DNA of 34,273 nt from Bacteroides acidifaciens. Lineage in GTDB: Bacteria > Bacteroidota > Bacteroidia > Bacteroidales > Bacteroidaceae. The stretch covers positions 1 to 34,273 of the forward strand of contig NZ_JANJZR010000047.1 in assembly GCF_024623065.1 (NCBI RefSeq). The letters are read 5' to 3'. Shown piece by piece: positions 24,801-34,163 of this stretch (position 1 is the first letter of the stretch; every line of letters begins with the position of its first letter). Below the pieces are notes generated by a model. That model saw nothing but the letters and a program-made list of their open reading frames with translations. It was not told where the DNA came from and searched no databases. The position numbers and the translations under genes were made by a program.

Positions 24801-25276
24801 AAGTCACTTGCTTCGTAACTTCCCATTTCATCCCCATTATTTCTCGTTTGATCTTTCTGTACTTCAAATGCATATGCGTTTACATCCGCCGGCGAGGCAT
24901 ATGGATAATAGCCGTAGATGTCGACATGGGTGTGGTCGTCCTTCCAATAGATATCGTAGGCGGAATTCCATTTATAGGCGGCCTCGTCGAAAGTATGAGG
25001 AACGTTCGTTCCCCGATTGCCGCTGGTTGCCAATGTTCCCGGTGTGTTGCCATTATAGTCTACAACATATACCCCCATAATGTCACCATCACAGAAACCA
25101 TTGTCATTGACACGGGTCACTGCCACCTGGTCTATTTCCCCCGACAGGGATATGATGCGCGAGTCCTGTCCCTGCGAAACGCCTTCCAACGCCTCGTTGT
25201 CGTTACACGACGTGAACATCAGTGCCGAAGCGACACCGAATGCCATATAATAATGCCATCGCCTTCTCATATGCAT
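21836..25276 (-). CDS. Fimbrillin-LRR-BACON-M64 peptidase fusion lipoprotein
   Basis: The product has 1146 residues. The lipobox LMFTSC (Cys24) is followed by NDNE, acidic as in surface-exported lipoproteins. Domains in order: fimbrillin-like (about 35-320, with VYVVDYNGNTPGTL, YDIYWKDDHTHVDIYGYYPY, YEASDFLWGKA); eleven or twelve BspA-type leucine-rich repeats of 23-24 residues (about 390-690, e.g. LPSKLKYIGDGAFYQCS); BACON (about 735-815, SDWEVTSMPDWCSLSQTNGS); and an M64 (IgA-protease-type) metallopeptidase (about 825-1110). The zinc motif is HEAGGHGFGKFGDEY with His981, Glu982, His986 and Asp993/Glu994, so the two histidines are five apart, not four. A Cys cluster FCGCMCCKH follows. The LRR-coding DNA is far more AT-rich than its flanks. 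Probably a surface adhesin-protease. The domain calls are solid, the function is inferred. Confidence 0.9.
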   Translation of the reverse strand: MHMRRRWHYYMAFGVASALMFTSCNDNEALEGVSQGQDSRIISLSGEIDQVAVTRVNDNGFCDGDIMGVYVVDYNGNTPGTLATSGNRGTNVPHTFDEAAYKWNSAYDIYWKDDHTHVDIYGYYPYASPADVNAYAFEVQKDQTRNNGDEMGSYEASDFLWGKAADVAPTDRIIRLPLRHKMSNARITLKEGEGFAEGAWTELEKQVQVLNTKRSSVIDLATGNVAATGEVAKTGTIPFRKDNEFRAIVVPQTVEAGKVLFSITVDGMPYTFKKEEAFTYIAGKMHNFTIQVNKKEASGQYEFKLIDESITAWENDMASHEATAKEYIVIHVEEAGTLKECITAANKDYTQLQNLKITGEINAEDFYFMRDEMSKLQSLNLKEVKIKGSTKTYDGNKEDMLPASAMSEKKTLMHLVLPDKLIEIKDGAFFGCNLTGSLYIPEGVKEIGTSAFGYCKSLTGFLHLPSTLERIAQSAFRSCSFTCELSLPSKLKYIGDGAFYQCSKLYGELHLPDKLSYLGRAAFSQCSSFSGSISIPQNITEIKEEAFYFCSGLNGTLNLHNGITTIEESAFCLCAFKGELILPKDLIVINNDAFRGCNFSGELKLPSKLEVIGDGAFENNSRISGILEIPANVISIGTSAFRYCSSLEGLIFSKSIENIGNSAFSNCSGISSIVCQGTLPPHLFANAFDGVAKDNFTVEVPESAVADYQTAPGWNEFKRIGAHHELICRPAIANALNTRCTRNLILNAESDWEVTSMPDWCSLSQTNGSKKTELTLTIDEMPKGTTEGRTGEIVFKLKDKYYTTKCTVNQYDYQYGEDEIVTLQKATQGNNGGISLVFLGDGYNAKDIAEGNYLRTIEEQVERFFAIEPYSTYRNYFNVHTAIPVSLESGIGTVNTIRYTKFETTFTGGVGLQCDYDAVFNYALRIPSVTRANLNQTLIVMTPNTTDYGGICNMWSDGSAIAFCPVSSDAYPYDARGIIQHEAGGHGFGKFGDEYIYHNSFITFCGCMCCKHVSEFNGAKANGWYDNLSLTGKMHEVPWSHLIFDERYSDRVDIYEGGFMHSRGVFRSEQTSCMNNNIPYYSTICRESIVKRIKQYAGETYSFEEFVQKDKKDAGAITRAMDAPYAGSRVHTHQYPPRIHKGSPLK

Positions 25277-25299
25277 ATACTTTTTATGTGATTGATTGC

Positions 25300-26235
25300 T
25301 TATTCGGCTACGCCGCCATTGTCGATATCATCGTCTTCCCAAGCGCCGATTCCCACATTGATGCCGTTGCTGGTCTTGCTCACAGTCACGGAGAAAGTAT
25401 GCCTTTTTCCTCCGACAAAAGTAAATTCCTTCTTGAGGTTGAAGTCTCTGCCATCAATATTGACTGTAATAAAATTACTGCCCGAGGCTGTTTGAGGGAC
25501 AATCAGTGCCTTATACGAGCGGTTGTTCCCGTTCTCGAGCGGAAGAATTGTTTTGGCTGTTCCCGTTGCCGTAGCTATACCGTTGGTGAGGTTGATGGTT
25601 GCTCCGGTCTTTATTCCGTTCATTTTTACGCTTATTGCCGATTGTGCCAAGGTTTCGTCTGTGAATCCGTTGCCTGCCTTGACATTGATAACTGCGCAAC
25701 TGAACATGTGCTTGGTCGTTATGTTGACTGCTTCCGCTGTAGGTGCCACTCCCGAAGTCTTGCCGTAGAGGAATTCACTGGCTTTGTAGGCTGTTTCGGT
25801 AGACTGGTCTTCTTTCACGGAGAAGGCATAAGATGTGACATCGGCAGGCGTCCCATACGGGAAATAACAGTAGAAATCCGCTTTTGTGCTTTCATCTTTC
25901 CAATAGATTTCGTTGTCCGGTGTCCATGTTCCGTTATAAGTGAATCGCATGTTGTTCACATGATTGCCGTTGTTCTGCAATGTTCCCGGTGTTGTGCCGT
26001 TGTAGTTCACCACATACAGTCCGATTTTGTCCTGGCTTTCATAGCCCCAATCGGTGACGCGGGTGCCGACATTTGCCTTTTCGTTGGCGCTTGTTGTGCT
26101 TGCCACACAATTCAATGTAATGGGAATCTGCTTCGCGGATGGTATTTCGGGTATCTTCGTCTGTTCCTCTTCACCTGATGAACAGGCACTCAGCAGTGCT
26201 AAAAGACAACTTGCCCCTAATAAATGTAATTTCAT
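25300..26235 (-). CDS. Fimbrillin-family (Mfa-like) lipoprotein
   Basis: The product has 311 residues. The lipobox LLSAC (Cys18) is followed by SSGEEE, acidic residues consistent with surface export. It shares blocks with the N-terminal domain of the following fusion protein: KIGLYVVNYNGTTPGTLQNN, EIYWKDESTKADFYCYFPYG, ADVTSYAFSVKEDQS and YKASEFLYGKTSGVAPT. This indicates tandem duplication. It ends GAWEDDDIDNGGVAE. It is first gene of a three-gene fimbrillin operon and lies 23 bases upstream of the fusion gene. No usher, anchor or Mfa2-type companion is present in the window. Confidence 0.87.
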   Translation of the reverse strand: MKLHLLGASCLLALLSACSSGEEEQTKIPEIPSAKQIPITLNCVASTTSANEKANVGTRVTDWGYESQDKIGLYVVNYNGTTPGTLQNNGNHVNNMRFTYNGTWTPDNEIYWKDESTKADFYCYFPYGTPADVTSYAFSVKEDQSTETAYKASEFLYGKTSGVAPTAEAVNITTKHMFSCAVINVKAGNGFTDETLAQSAISVKMNGIKTGATINLTNGIATATGTAKTILPLENGNNRSYKALIVPQTASGSNFITVNIDGRDFNLKKEFTFVGGKRHTFSVTVSKTSNGINVGIGAWEDDDIDNGGVAE

Positions 26236-26261
26236 AATGATTAGTTTTTTAATATTTATTG

Positions 26262-26293
26262 CAAAAGTAAGCCGTTGTTTTATTCAAGTCAAG
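26262..26293 (-). promoter_or_regulatory. Promoter of the fimbrillin operon
   Basis: The -7 element is TACTTTTG on the minus strand (26262-26269). A -33-like CTTG (26290-26293) lies 20 bases further upstream. Start codon spacing is 26 bases from the -7 box. Confidence 0.6.
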
Positions 26294-26374
26294 TTCATAA
26301 TGGTTCATAAAGAATAAATTTCGTGTGCGTTCGAACTTGAAAGGAGGAGAAAAACATCCGGATGCCTTATTGAT

Positions 26375-26405
26375 AAAACATCGCTTTCGAAGGGCCAAAG
26401 CGATG
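26375..26405 (-). terminator. Terminator of the MATE gene
   Basis: A 9-bp stem (26379-26387 with 26397-26405, CATCGCTTT/AAAGCGATG) has a 9-base loop. On the minus strand it is followed by TTTTATCA. It lies just past the MATE stop. Confidence 0.8.
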
Positions 26406-26413
26406 CTTTAGTG

Positions 26414-27748
26414 CTAAATTTCTTTTTCCTGCCAATTGCCTTTTTTCATATACCGATAGCAGAATATGAATATGAAAAGTCCATATACGCTTTCCGTCGT
26501 CCAGGCAAAAGCGACGTCCATCCGCAGGTATAGGATGAAATATGCAGAGTAAGCGATATAGATGGTCAGTACGCAAAGTTCCATAGCCAGTGCTGTGCGG
26601 GTGTTTCCCGTCCCTGATACCGACTGGAAATACACATTGGCAGGAACCAACACCAGGTAAGCGGAACACAATACCCATAGTGAAGATACGGATGCAGCTC
26701 TTAAATCCGGCATATCCGTATAGATACGCAGAATCAGATCAGGAAACAGGCAGAAGAATACCAATATCGGTATTACGAGAATATATCCGATACGGATATG
26801 CTGTCTGATAGTCCCCCGTACGCAATCCTGCTCGCCTGCACCGATAAGGTTGCTGACCAGCGAACCGCAGGTAGAGGCGAAAGCCATCGCGATCATAAAC
26901 GGAATTCCCGATACATTACGGATAATATTGGCTATTGCCAGAGAGCGTTCTCCCAAGTGTTCCACAAAAAGGAAGAACATGAACCAGGTCGATAGGGAAA
27001 CGAAGTTCTGAATCATCGTCCAAACGGAAATATTGAGAATCCGTTTCAACATCTGTACACGGAATTTGGGCAGGATATTCAATGCATACTTTTTGCAGTC
27101 AATACGTTTCCATGTATAGATGATGAAGAAAATCACCGAAACCATCTCGGCCAGTGAAGAACCGATGGCGGCACCGGCAATACCCAGTTGTGGGAAACCG
27201 AATTTACCGAAGATCAGGATATAATTGAATATCACATTCGCAAGTACCATCACGATAGAGTTCAGTGTCAGTGTCTTGGTCTGGGTGGTTCCTACGAAGA
27301 ATGCACGGAACATAACGCCGACAAAAGAGAAGAAGAACCCGTAGACTCTCCAGTGTATATAACTTTCGGCTGCATCGTAAATGTGCGGAGAAGATATGAT
27401 ATTCTTCAATATATGCGGTGAGAATACAACGGATAGCGTGAATAAGATAGCTGCCACTATCAATAAGAAATAGACACCCTGATAGAAGATCGGGCCTATC
27501 TCTTTGTAATTCCCTTCTCCGTTGCGGCGGGCAATCAATATTTGTGCTCCGATGCTGAAACCGAAAGCCAGCATAAAGATAGCAAGGTAATATACACCGG
27601 CAATGGCGGATGCTCCCAGTTCAATCTCGCCGACACGCCCGAGAAAAGCGGTGTCCGTCATGCCTATCAGTTGCTCCATAATCAGACTGATCAGGATGGG
27701 ATAGGCGATAGTCCATATTTGTTTATAAGTATATTTGGTCTTCATCAT
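26414..27748 (-). CDS. MATE-family efflux transporter
   Basis: The product is a 444-residue inner-membrane protein with about twelve hydrophobic helices. It begins MMKTKYTYKQIWTIAYPILI and then MEQLIGMTDTAFLGRVGEIELGASAIAGVYY, the characteristic first-two-helix signature of MatE/NorM-type Na+ or H+ antiporters. The second MatE repeat begins near residue 235 (NISVWTMIQNFVSLSTWFMFFLFVEH). Such proteins export cationic drugs and metabolites. Here the substrate is unknown. A start at the second ATG (27745) is equally possible. No TAnnTTTG box was found in front of it, and a terminator-like hairpin separates it from yidC, so expression may come from partial read-through. Confidence 0.92.
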   Translation of the reverse strand: MMKTKYTYKQIWTIAYPILISLIMEQLIGMTDTAFLGRVGEIELGASAIAGVYYLAIFMLAFGFSIGAQILIARRNGEGNYKEIGPIFYQGVYFLLIVAAILFTLSVVFSPHILKNIISSPHIYDAAESYIHWRVYGFFFSFVGVMFRAFFVGTTQTKTLTLNSIVMVLANVIFNYILIFGKFGFPQLGIAGAAIGSSLAEMVSVIFFIIYTWKRIDCKKYALNILPKFRVQMLKRILNISVWTMIQNFVSLSTWFMFFLFVEHLGERSLAIANIIRNVSGIPFMIAMAFASTCGSLVSNLIGAGEQDCVRGTIRQHIRIGYILVIPILVFFCLFPDLILRIYTDMPDLRAASVSSLWVLCSAYLVLVPANVYFQSVSGTGNTRTALAMELCVLTIYIAYSAYFILYLRMDVAFAWTTESVYGLFIFIFCYRYMKKGNWQEKEI

Positions 27749-27764
27749 ACTTTGTTTATTTAAA

Positions 27765-27804
27765 GAAAGAAAGCCGGGCGACCCAAATAGGATGTCCGGC
27801 TTTC
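27765..27804 (-). terminator. Terminator after yidC
   Basis: A 9-bp stem (27769-27777 with 27796-27804, GAAAGCCGG/CCGGCTTTC) has an 18-base loop. On the minus strand it runs into TTTCTTTAAAT. It falls in the 85-base gap between yidC and the MATE gene. Confidence 0.75.
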
Positions 27805-27833
27805 GTAGAATATGATTTCAGGAATAATTCCTC

Positions 27834-29687
27834 TTATCTTTTATTCTGTCTTTGCTGCTGCAATAGCTCCTGTTGCTTTTGCATCGCTTCCAGGCGAGCA
27901 GCAAATCCGGTCTTTTTCATTTGTTTCGGGTCTTTCTTATTCGCTTCAAGAATAGCCAGCAATTTAGTTTCGTCGGTTGTTTTGCGAAGCAGAATCATAG
28001 TACCCACACTAATCAACGTCGACACGAAGTAGTAATAGTTCAAACCTGACGGATAATCGTTCAAGACAAACAAGAACATAACCGGCATCAGATACATCAT
28101 CCATTTCATTGCCGCCATCTGCGGTTGTGCTCCGTTATCCTGCATAGACATCGAGTACTTCGTGTTCAAGATGTTTGTCAACGTCATCAGCAAGCAGAAC
28201 AAGCTGAGGTGGTTGCCAAGGAATGGGATATGGAACGGGAATGTGATGATAGCGTCATAAGTGGAAAGGTCGTCCGCCCACAAGAAACTCTGTTGGCGCA
28301 ACTCGATAGCACTCGGCACGAACATAAACAAGGCCATCAGGATAGGGAACTGCAACAACATCGGCAGACAGCCGCCCATCGGGCTTACCCCGTATTGGCT
28401 GTAAAGGCTCATCACCTCCTGCTGTTTCTTCATCGCGTCTTCCTGCTTCGGATACTTCTTGCTGATTTCGTCGATTTTCGGTTTCAATACACGCATCTTG
28501 GCAGAAGACATGTACGTTTTCCAGGTAGCCGGATAAACCACGACTTTCACCATGATAGTCAGAATCAACAGTACGATGCCCATGCTCAATCCCCAACCGG
28601 ACAACCAGTCGAATACGTTGATAGTAATGAATTGGTTAATCCAGCGAATCAACGGCCAGCCCAGGTATACCAGTCTGTGAAGTTCCCATTTCTCATCGCG
28701 GCCTTTATCCAACGCTTTCAGCGTTTTGAAGTGGTTCGGACCGAAATAGAAATACATCTCTGTCGGTTCTTTACCTGTCGGATCAAAGAAAGTATTCATT
28801 TCAGCAGAATAATCTTTGATATATCCGCTTCCTTGCTGCTCCATTTTTGACTTTACGGAAACCTTGTCAAAATCCTGTTCAGCAATGAATACAGAAGAGA
28901 AGAACTGATTCTTGAAAGCCACCCAGTCAATACGTCCCGGCAAATTCTGGCTGTCATCTTTGGCGGCAGATAAGTTGTCCACATCGTCGCCTGTTACTTT
29001 ATAAGTCAGTTCCGACAAACGGTTTTCGTAAGTGAATCCTTTTTCCAATTGGCGGGCACGTTGCGACCAGTCGATATCCACATATTGGGTGTTTGCCAAC
29101 TTGTCTTCCATGCCTGTCGCTTTGATTTCAAAGTTCATCAGGTAGCTATCCGGTTTCAGCGTATAGATGAAATCTATATAGCTTTCGCTATCCGCAGCCA
29201 GACGCATGGTAACACTACTATCCGTCTTGTTTACAGCTTCAAAGAAATAATCCTTTGTCTGAATAGCACCTGCTTTGTTGTAGAAGTTGAAGTTCATCGA
29301 AGCATCGTCACCGTCGAACAACATAATCGGCGTCTTTTTGTCCTGTGCCATATAATCCTTCAGCATGGCTGAATAGACACGTCCGCCTTTTGTTGCGAAA
29401 GTAATTTCCGCTACATTATTCTGGATGCTGATTTTAGAATCGGTCCCATGCAAGGCATTGAAAAACAAAGACGTAGAATCGGCTGCCAATGCAACTCCCT
29501 TTTGACTGTTGGCCAGCGCAGCTTCTGTTTTCGCCTTCAGCGCTTCCTCCTCCTGCTGTACTACGGCAATAGAGTCATAGTATCTTTTTTGTGCAGCTAT
29601 CTGTTCTTCGCTTGGACGGCTCAAATAGCTGAATCCTACCAATAATATGCCTATTAGAACGAGACCTGTGATGGTGTTTTTATCCAT
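27834..29687 (-). CDS. yidC: Membrane protein insertase YidC
   Basis: The product has 617 residues. It inserts and folds inner-membrane proteins, with or without SecYEG. The N-terminal transmembrane helix ([17 protein letters not shown]) is followed by a large periplasmic domain (about 55-350). The conserved insertase core (about 365-575) holds [38 protein letters not shown] split over the first core helix, the cytoplasmic helical hairpin [25 protein letters not shown] and the segment [22 protein letters not shown]. The C-terminal tail is basic and Gln-rich ([18 protein letters not shown]), as in many Bacteroidetes YidC. It lies 58 bases after pyrG without a recognisable promoter, so the two are probably co-transcribed. 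Confidence 0.96.
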   Translation of the reverse strand: MDKNTITGLVLIGILLVGFSYLSRPSEEQIAAQKRYYDSIAVVQQEEEALKAKTEAALANSQKGVALAADSTSLFFNALHGTDSKISIQNNVAEITFATKGGRVYSAMLKDYMAQDKKTPIMLFDGDDASMNFNFYNKAGAIQTKDYFFEAVNKTDSSVTMRLAADSESYIDFIYTLKPDSYLMNFEIKATGMEDKLANTQYVDIDWSQRARQLEKGFTYENRLSELTYKVTGDDVDNLSAAKDDSQNLPGRIDWVAFKNQFFSSVFIAEQDFDKVSVKSKMEQQGSGYIKDYSAEMNTFFDPTGKEPTEMYFYFGPNHFKTLKALDKGRDEKWELHRLVYLGWPLIRWINQFITINVFDWLSGWGLSMGIVLLILTIMVKVVVYPATWKTYMSSAKMRVLKPKIDEISKKYPKQEDAMKKQQEVMSLYSQYGVSPMGGCLPMLLQFPILMALFMFVPSAIELRQQSFLWADDLSTYDAIITFPFHIPFLGNHLSLFCLLMTLTNILNTKYSMSMQDNGAQPQMAAMKWMMYLMPVMFLFVLNDYPSGLNYYYFVSTLISVGTMILLRKTTDETKLLAILEANKKDPKQMKKTGFAARLEAMQKQQELLQQQRQNKR

Positions 29688-29745
29688 TCTTATTTTAATT
29701 ACAAATTATATAAATTACAAACTACCGGTTGTTTATCACGTATCG

Positions 29746-31395
<1,650 letters not shown>

Positions 31396-31429
31396 TTACT
31401 TAGTAGTAATCTTACGAACTTAAAAAGCG

Positions 31430-31437
31430 CAAAATTA
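31430..31437 (-). promoter_or_regulatory. -7 box of pyrG-yidC
   Basis: CAAAATTA on the plus strand reads TAATTTTG on the minus strand, 58 bases before the pyrG ATG. No clear -33 was seen. The upstream hairpin (31451-31480) occupies that region. Confidence 0.6.
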
Positions 31438-31450
31438 TAAAAAAAAGAGG

Positions 31451-31480
31451 AAGATTGTAGGCTTTCGTCTCTACAATTTT
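31451..31480. other. Hairpin between divergent pyrG and DUF3078 genes
   Basis: A 10-position stem (31451-31460 with 31471-31480; one G-T pair) has a 10-base loop. It is followed by TTTT on the plus strand and, on the minus strand, by CTTCCTCTTTTTTTT. It looks like an intrinsic terminator but lies upstream of both neighbouring genes. Its role is unclear. Confidence 0.55.
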
Positions 31481-31531
31481 ATTAAAAAATGCAATTTTGA
31501 AAGAATCCTATGATTTCTGAACAAAATGATG

Positions 31532-31539
31532 TAGCTTTG
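31532..31539 (+). promoter_or_regulatory. -7 box of the DUF3078 gene
   Basis: TAGCTTTG matches TAnnTTTG and is 22 bases before the ATG at 31561. Confidence 0.6.
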
Positions 31540-31560
31540 CAGCCTAAACCATAGACAAAT

Positions 31561-33069
31561 ATGATGAGAATTACTACTTTATGTTCAGCGTTTATCCTGT
31601 CAATCTTATCGTTATCGCTTTTTGCGCAGGAACCTGTCGAAGCTGTTTCACTTCCGACTGACTCTCTGCAGCCTACTCCTGAAGTGATTAAACCAGCTAA
31701 AACGGTCAAGCCTTCGGCAGTTGTGGCAAAGGCCAGAGTTGTGAATGCCGATACGCTTTCGGCAGAGCTTCAGAAATATTTAATGTTAAAACTTAATCTG
31801 TCAGGTCCGACACCGAAATTGGATACTGTTTCCTATTTATATAATAGGTATGTTGCACAATTGGATTATTTGAATGATTTGTCTGTGCCGCCACGTTATA
31901 TTCCGTCCGACCCCGATTATTTTCGTCTGTTTACACCTTTGGCATATTATTATGCTCCGATGGCTCAATACTCGAAGTTGGAATGGAAGCCCATGCAATT
32001 GGATACCACTCCCCAACTGACGCAAGAACTTTTGCCATACGATACTCTGGCATTTACCAAAACACAACGTGCTGAGAAGATAGTCAACAGCGCATTGATG
32101 GATCTTTATTTGACGCATCCGGAATTAGTTGTCACAACGGAGGATCGTATCATGAGTCGTGATGTGTTCCGCCACGATGTGAAGCCGAAAATATCTCCCA
32201 AAGCGAATGTCCTTCATCTGTTCCAACCGGAAAATATGGACGATAATGTAGGGGAGGCGAATATGAAGATTAGCAAGCCTAACTGGTGGGTGACCGGAGG
32301 TAACGGATCGTTGCAGATTAGTCAGAACCACCTTTCGGACAACTGGTATAAGGGAGGTGAAAGTAACTTCTCCGGATTAGCGACTTTTCAGGTTTTTGCC
32401 AACTATAATGATAATGAAAAAGTACTGTTCGAGAATCAACTGGAAGCTAAAGTGGGCATGACTTCCACGCCGTCAGATGAATTTCATAAATATCTTTTTA
32501 ATACCGACCAACTTCGTTTGTACAATAAATTAGGTTTGAGGGCTTTCAAGAATTGGTACTATACCATTTCTTCCGAGTTTAAGACACAGTTCTTCAACGG
32601 TTATAAAGCTAATAGCGAAGAGCTGGTTTCGTCTTTCATGTCTCCGGCAGATTTGGCGGTCAGTATCGGTATGGATTATAAATTGAGTAAGAAGAAATTT
32701 AATCTTTCCGTGTTTATGGCGCCGTTGACTTACAACTTGCGTTATATTGGCAATTCTGAAGTAGACGAAACGAAGTTTGGCTTAGAAAAAGGAAAATGTT
32801 CTAAAAACGATTTCGGTTCGCAGTTGCAATCGACATTCAACTGGACGATAATCTCCGCTATAACCTTGGAGTCCCGTTTCAATTATCTGACCAACTACCA
32901 TTGGGCGCGTGTGGAATGGGAAAATACCTTCAATTTTGTATTAAACCGTTATCTTTCCACCAAGCTTTATGTGCATACCCGTTTTGATGACAGCTCCAAA
33001 CCGACTGAGGGCGACAGTTTCTTTCAGTTGAAAGAATTGCTTAGTTTCGGTATCAATTATAAATGGTAG
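31561..33069 (+). CDS. DUF3078-domain outer-membrane protein
   Basis: The product has 502 residues. The signal peptide is [23 protein letters not shown]. The N-terminal third is Pro/Val/Lys-rich and then carries Tyr-rich segments ([20 protein letters not shown]). From about residue 235 the DUF3078 region begins ([36 protein letters not shown]). It continues as amphipathic strands to a final aromatic residue ([10 protein letters not shown]), as expected for an outer-membrane beta-barrel. The family is common in Bacteroidetes and its function is unknown. It is transcribed alone from its own promoter and ends at a terminator before the capsule locus. Confidence 0.88.
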   Translation: MMRITTLCSAFILSILSLSLFAQEPVEAVSLPTDSLQPTPEVIKPAKTVKPSAVVAKARVVNADTLSAELQKYLMLKLNLSGPTPKLDTVSYLYNRYVAQLDYLNDLSVPPRYIPSDPDYFRLFTPLAYYYAPMAQYSKLEWKPMQLDTTPQLTQELLPYDTLAFTKTQRAEKIVNSALMDLYLTHPELVVTTEDRIMSRDVFRHDVKPKISPKANVLHLFQPENMDDNVGEANMKISKPNWWVTGGNGSLQISQNHLSDNWYKGGESNFSGLATFQVFANYNDNEKVLFENQLEAKVGMTSTPSDEFHKYLFNTDQLRLYNKLGLRAFKNWYYTISSEFKTQFFNGYKANSEELVSSFMSPADLAVSIGMDYKLSKKKFNLSVFMAPLTYNLRYIGNSEVDETKFGLEKGKCSKNDFGSQLQSTFNWTIISAITLESRFNYLTNYHWARVEWENTFNFVLNRYLSTKLYVHTRFDDSSKPTEGDSFFQLKELLSFGINYKW

Positions 33070-33102
33070 ATGGAATCCGGATAAACTCTAAAAAATAATA
33101 GT

Positions 33103-33145
33103 AAGAGGCTGTTTAATAATAAAAAGTTATTCAGTCTCTTTTTTT
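33103..33145 (+). terminator. Terminator of the DUF3078 gene
   Basis: A 9-bp outer stem (33103-33111 with 33132-33140, one G-U pair) encloses a 5-bp inner stem (33115-33119 with 33127-33131) and is followed by seven T. It insulates the capsule locus from the upstream gene. Confidence 0.82.
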
Positions 33146-33269
33146 ATTCCCATATTTGTTATATCACTAATTGTTTAATTCAGAATGTAACTTAACGTGA
33201 ATCCGATATAATGTTAGAATTTTGACCGTATATTTAGCTTTTTGAGTAAAAAGAAAGTGCTTTTTCTTG

Positions 33270-33298
33270 TTTGCTATTTATAATTTTGCCTATATTTG
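33270..33298 (+). promoter_or_regulatory. Promoter of the capsule locus (upxY)
   Basis: A -33 TTTG at 33270-33273 and a -7 TATATTTG at 33291-33298 are spaced 17 bases apart. A second possible -7, TAATTTTG, lies at 33281-33288. No flanking inverted repeats were seen that would make it an invertible promoter of the kind common at Bacteroides capsule loci. Confidence 0.65.
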
Positions 33299-33311
33299 CA
33301 ACCGAATTCAT

Positions 33312-33333
33312 TCCGTTATTTGTAAGTGACGGA
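33312..33333 (+). promoter_or_regulatory. Leader hairpin upstream of upxY
   Basis: TCCGTTA (33312-33318) pairs with TGACGGA (33327-33333), including one G-U, around an 8-base loop. It forms very early in the leader transcript. UpxY proteins are known to need their own untranslated leader for antitermination, so this hairpin is a candidate recognition element. That assignment is inferred. Confidence 0.45.
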
Positions 33334-33336
33334 GAA

Positions 33337-33363
33337 ATGAAGGCTAAATTGCATGATCATTAA
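33337..33363 (+). CDS. Possible 8-codon upstream ORF overlapping upxY start
   Basis: The frame ATG AAG GCT AAA TTG CAT GAT CAT TAA encodes MKAKLHDH. It begins 16 bases before the upxY ATG and ends inside upxY in another frame. GGAG at 33331-33334 is only two bases upstream of its ATG, which is closer than usual. It could couple or tune upxY translation, or be chance. Low confidence. Confidence 0.25.
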   Translation: MKAKLHDH

Positions 33364-33946
33364 CGAAAATGACGATCAAAAAAGTCTGCCAATAAATGTG
33401 ATTGGCAGCGGCGTAGCACGCTCAAAACGTTGGTTGGTGGCAATTGTGCGCATCTGTCACGAGAAAAAAACGAGTGAGCGTCTCACAAAAATGGGGATTG
33501 AGAACTTCCTTCCGATTCAACAGGAAGTGCATCAATGGAGCGATCGCCGTAAAATTGTCGATCGGGTATTAATTCCGATGATGATTTTCGTTCACGTTGA
33601 TTCACATGAACAAAAAGAAGTCCTGACCTTATCTTCAATCAGCCGTTACATGGTACTACGTGGGGAGAGTACTCCGGCTGTTATTCCCGACCAGCAAATG
33701 TTGCGATTCAAATTTATGCTTGACTATTCGGATGAGGCGATTAGTATGAATACATCACCATTGGCGCCGGGAGAAAAGATACGGGTAATCAAAGGACCAT
33801 TGGCAGGACTGGAAGGGGAACTGGTAAATGTGAATGGGAAATCAAAGGTTGCTGTCCGATTGACAATGTTAGGGTGTGCATGTGTGGATATACCGGTTGG
33901 ATGTGTGGAACCGGTGGGGTATGGGAATTCTACTACAAGAATGTAA
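33353..33946 (+). CDS. upxY: UpxY-family transcription antiterminator (NusG-like)
   Basis: The product has 197 residues. The NusG N-terminal domain begins KRWLVAIVRICHEKKTSERLTKMGIENFLPIQQEVHQWSDR over residues 26-66 and continues VLIPMMIFVHVD. The C-terminal KOW region is PGEKIRVIKGPLAGLEGELV and following strands. UpxY proteins head Bacteroides capsular polysaccharide operons, bind RNA polymerase on their own leader and prevent premature termination, giving locus-specific capsule expression. The start at 33353 has AAGG nine bases upstream. In several Bacteroides capsule loci the next gene is upxZ, an inhibitor of other UpxY proteins. Here no full-length upxZ follows. Confidence 0.93.
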   Translation: MIINENDDQKSLPINVIGSGVARSKRWLVAIVRICHEKKTSERLTKMGIENFLPIQQEVHQWSDRRKIVDRVLIPMMIFVHVDSHEQKEVLTLSSISRYMVLRGESTPAVIPDQQMLRFKFMLDYSDEAISMNTSPLAPGEKIRVIKGPLAGLEGELVNVNGKSKVAVRLTMLGCACVDIPVGCVEPVGYGNSTTRM

Positions 33947-34034
33947 TGAAAGTTTGCGAAATATAGCAGACTGTCTATCAGACATCGGTGATGAAAAATC
34001 ATATACATATGCCGGTGACCTCTCGAATAAATAA
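33921..34034 (+). CDS. Small ORF of 37 codons in the usual upxZ position
   Basis: An ATG within the end of upxY (26-base overlap, different frame) opens a frame for MGILLQECNESLRNIADCLS followed by DIGDEKSYTYAGDLSNK and a stop. The composition looks protein-like (helical, charged). GGTGGGG lies just before it, but spacing to the ATG is short. It occupies the place where upxZ is commonly found and may be a tiny gene, a decayed gene or chance. No homologue was recognised. Confidence 0.35.
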   Translation: MGILLQECNESLRNIADCLSDIGDEKSYTYAGDLSNK

Positions 34035-34163
34035 AAATCCATGAAAGTATTGATAAATTGTATCTTTTGAAAGATGCAGTGTAGAAGTGTGCGTAACTGT
34101 CAGAAGGTATAATTATCGATCAAATCAGTCAATTTGAAATATAATTTATTCGTTTATACTATA
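33947..34163 (+). other. Intergenic spacer in the capsule locus
   Basis: Apart from the 37-codon ORF in its first part, this 217-base AT-rich stretch holds no recognisable gene, promoter box or terminator. Its length would leave room for a truncated upxZ but not for a full one. Confidence 0.5.

Noticed and set aside
24224..25291. 355-codon plus-strand open frame
   Set aside because: It lies wholly antisense to the fimbrillin-LRR-M64 gene, has no promoter box or signal, and its product lacks any family pattern. It is a shadow of the real gene.
28125..28850. 241-codon plus-strand open frame rich in His/Gln/Arg
   Set aside because: It is antisense to yidC, and its odd composition is that of a complementary-strand shadow.
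33146..33300. Possible invertible capsule promoter
   Set aside because: I looked for inverted repeats flanking the promoter in front of upxY and for an adjacent recombinase. None was seen, so the promoter appears fixed in this orientation.
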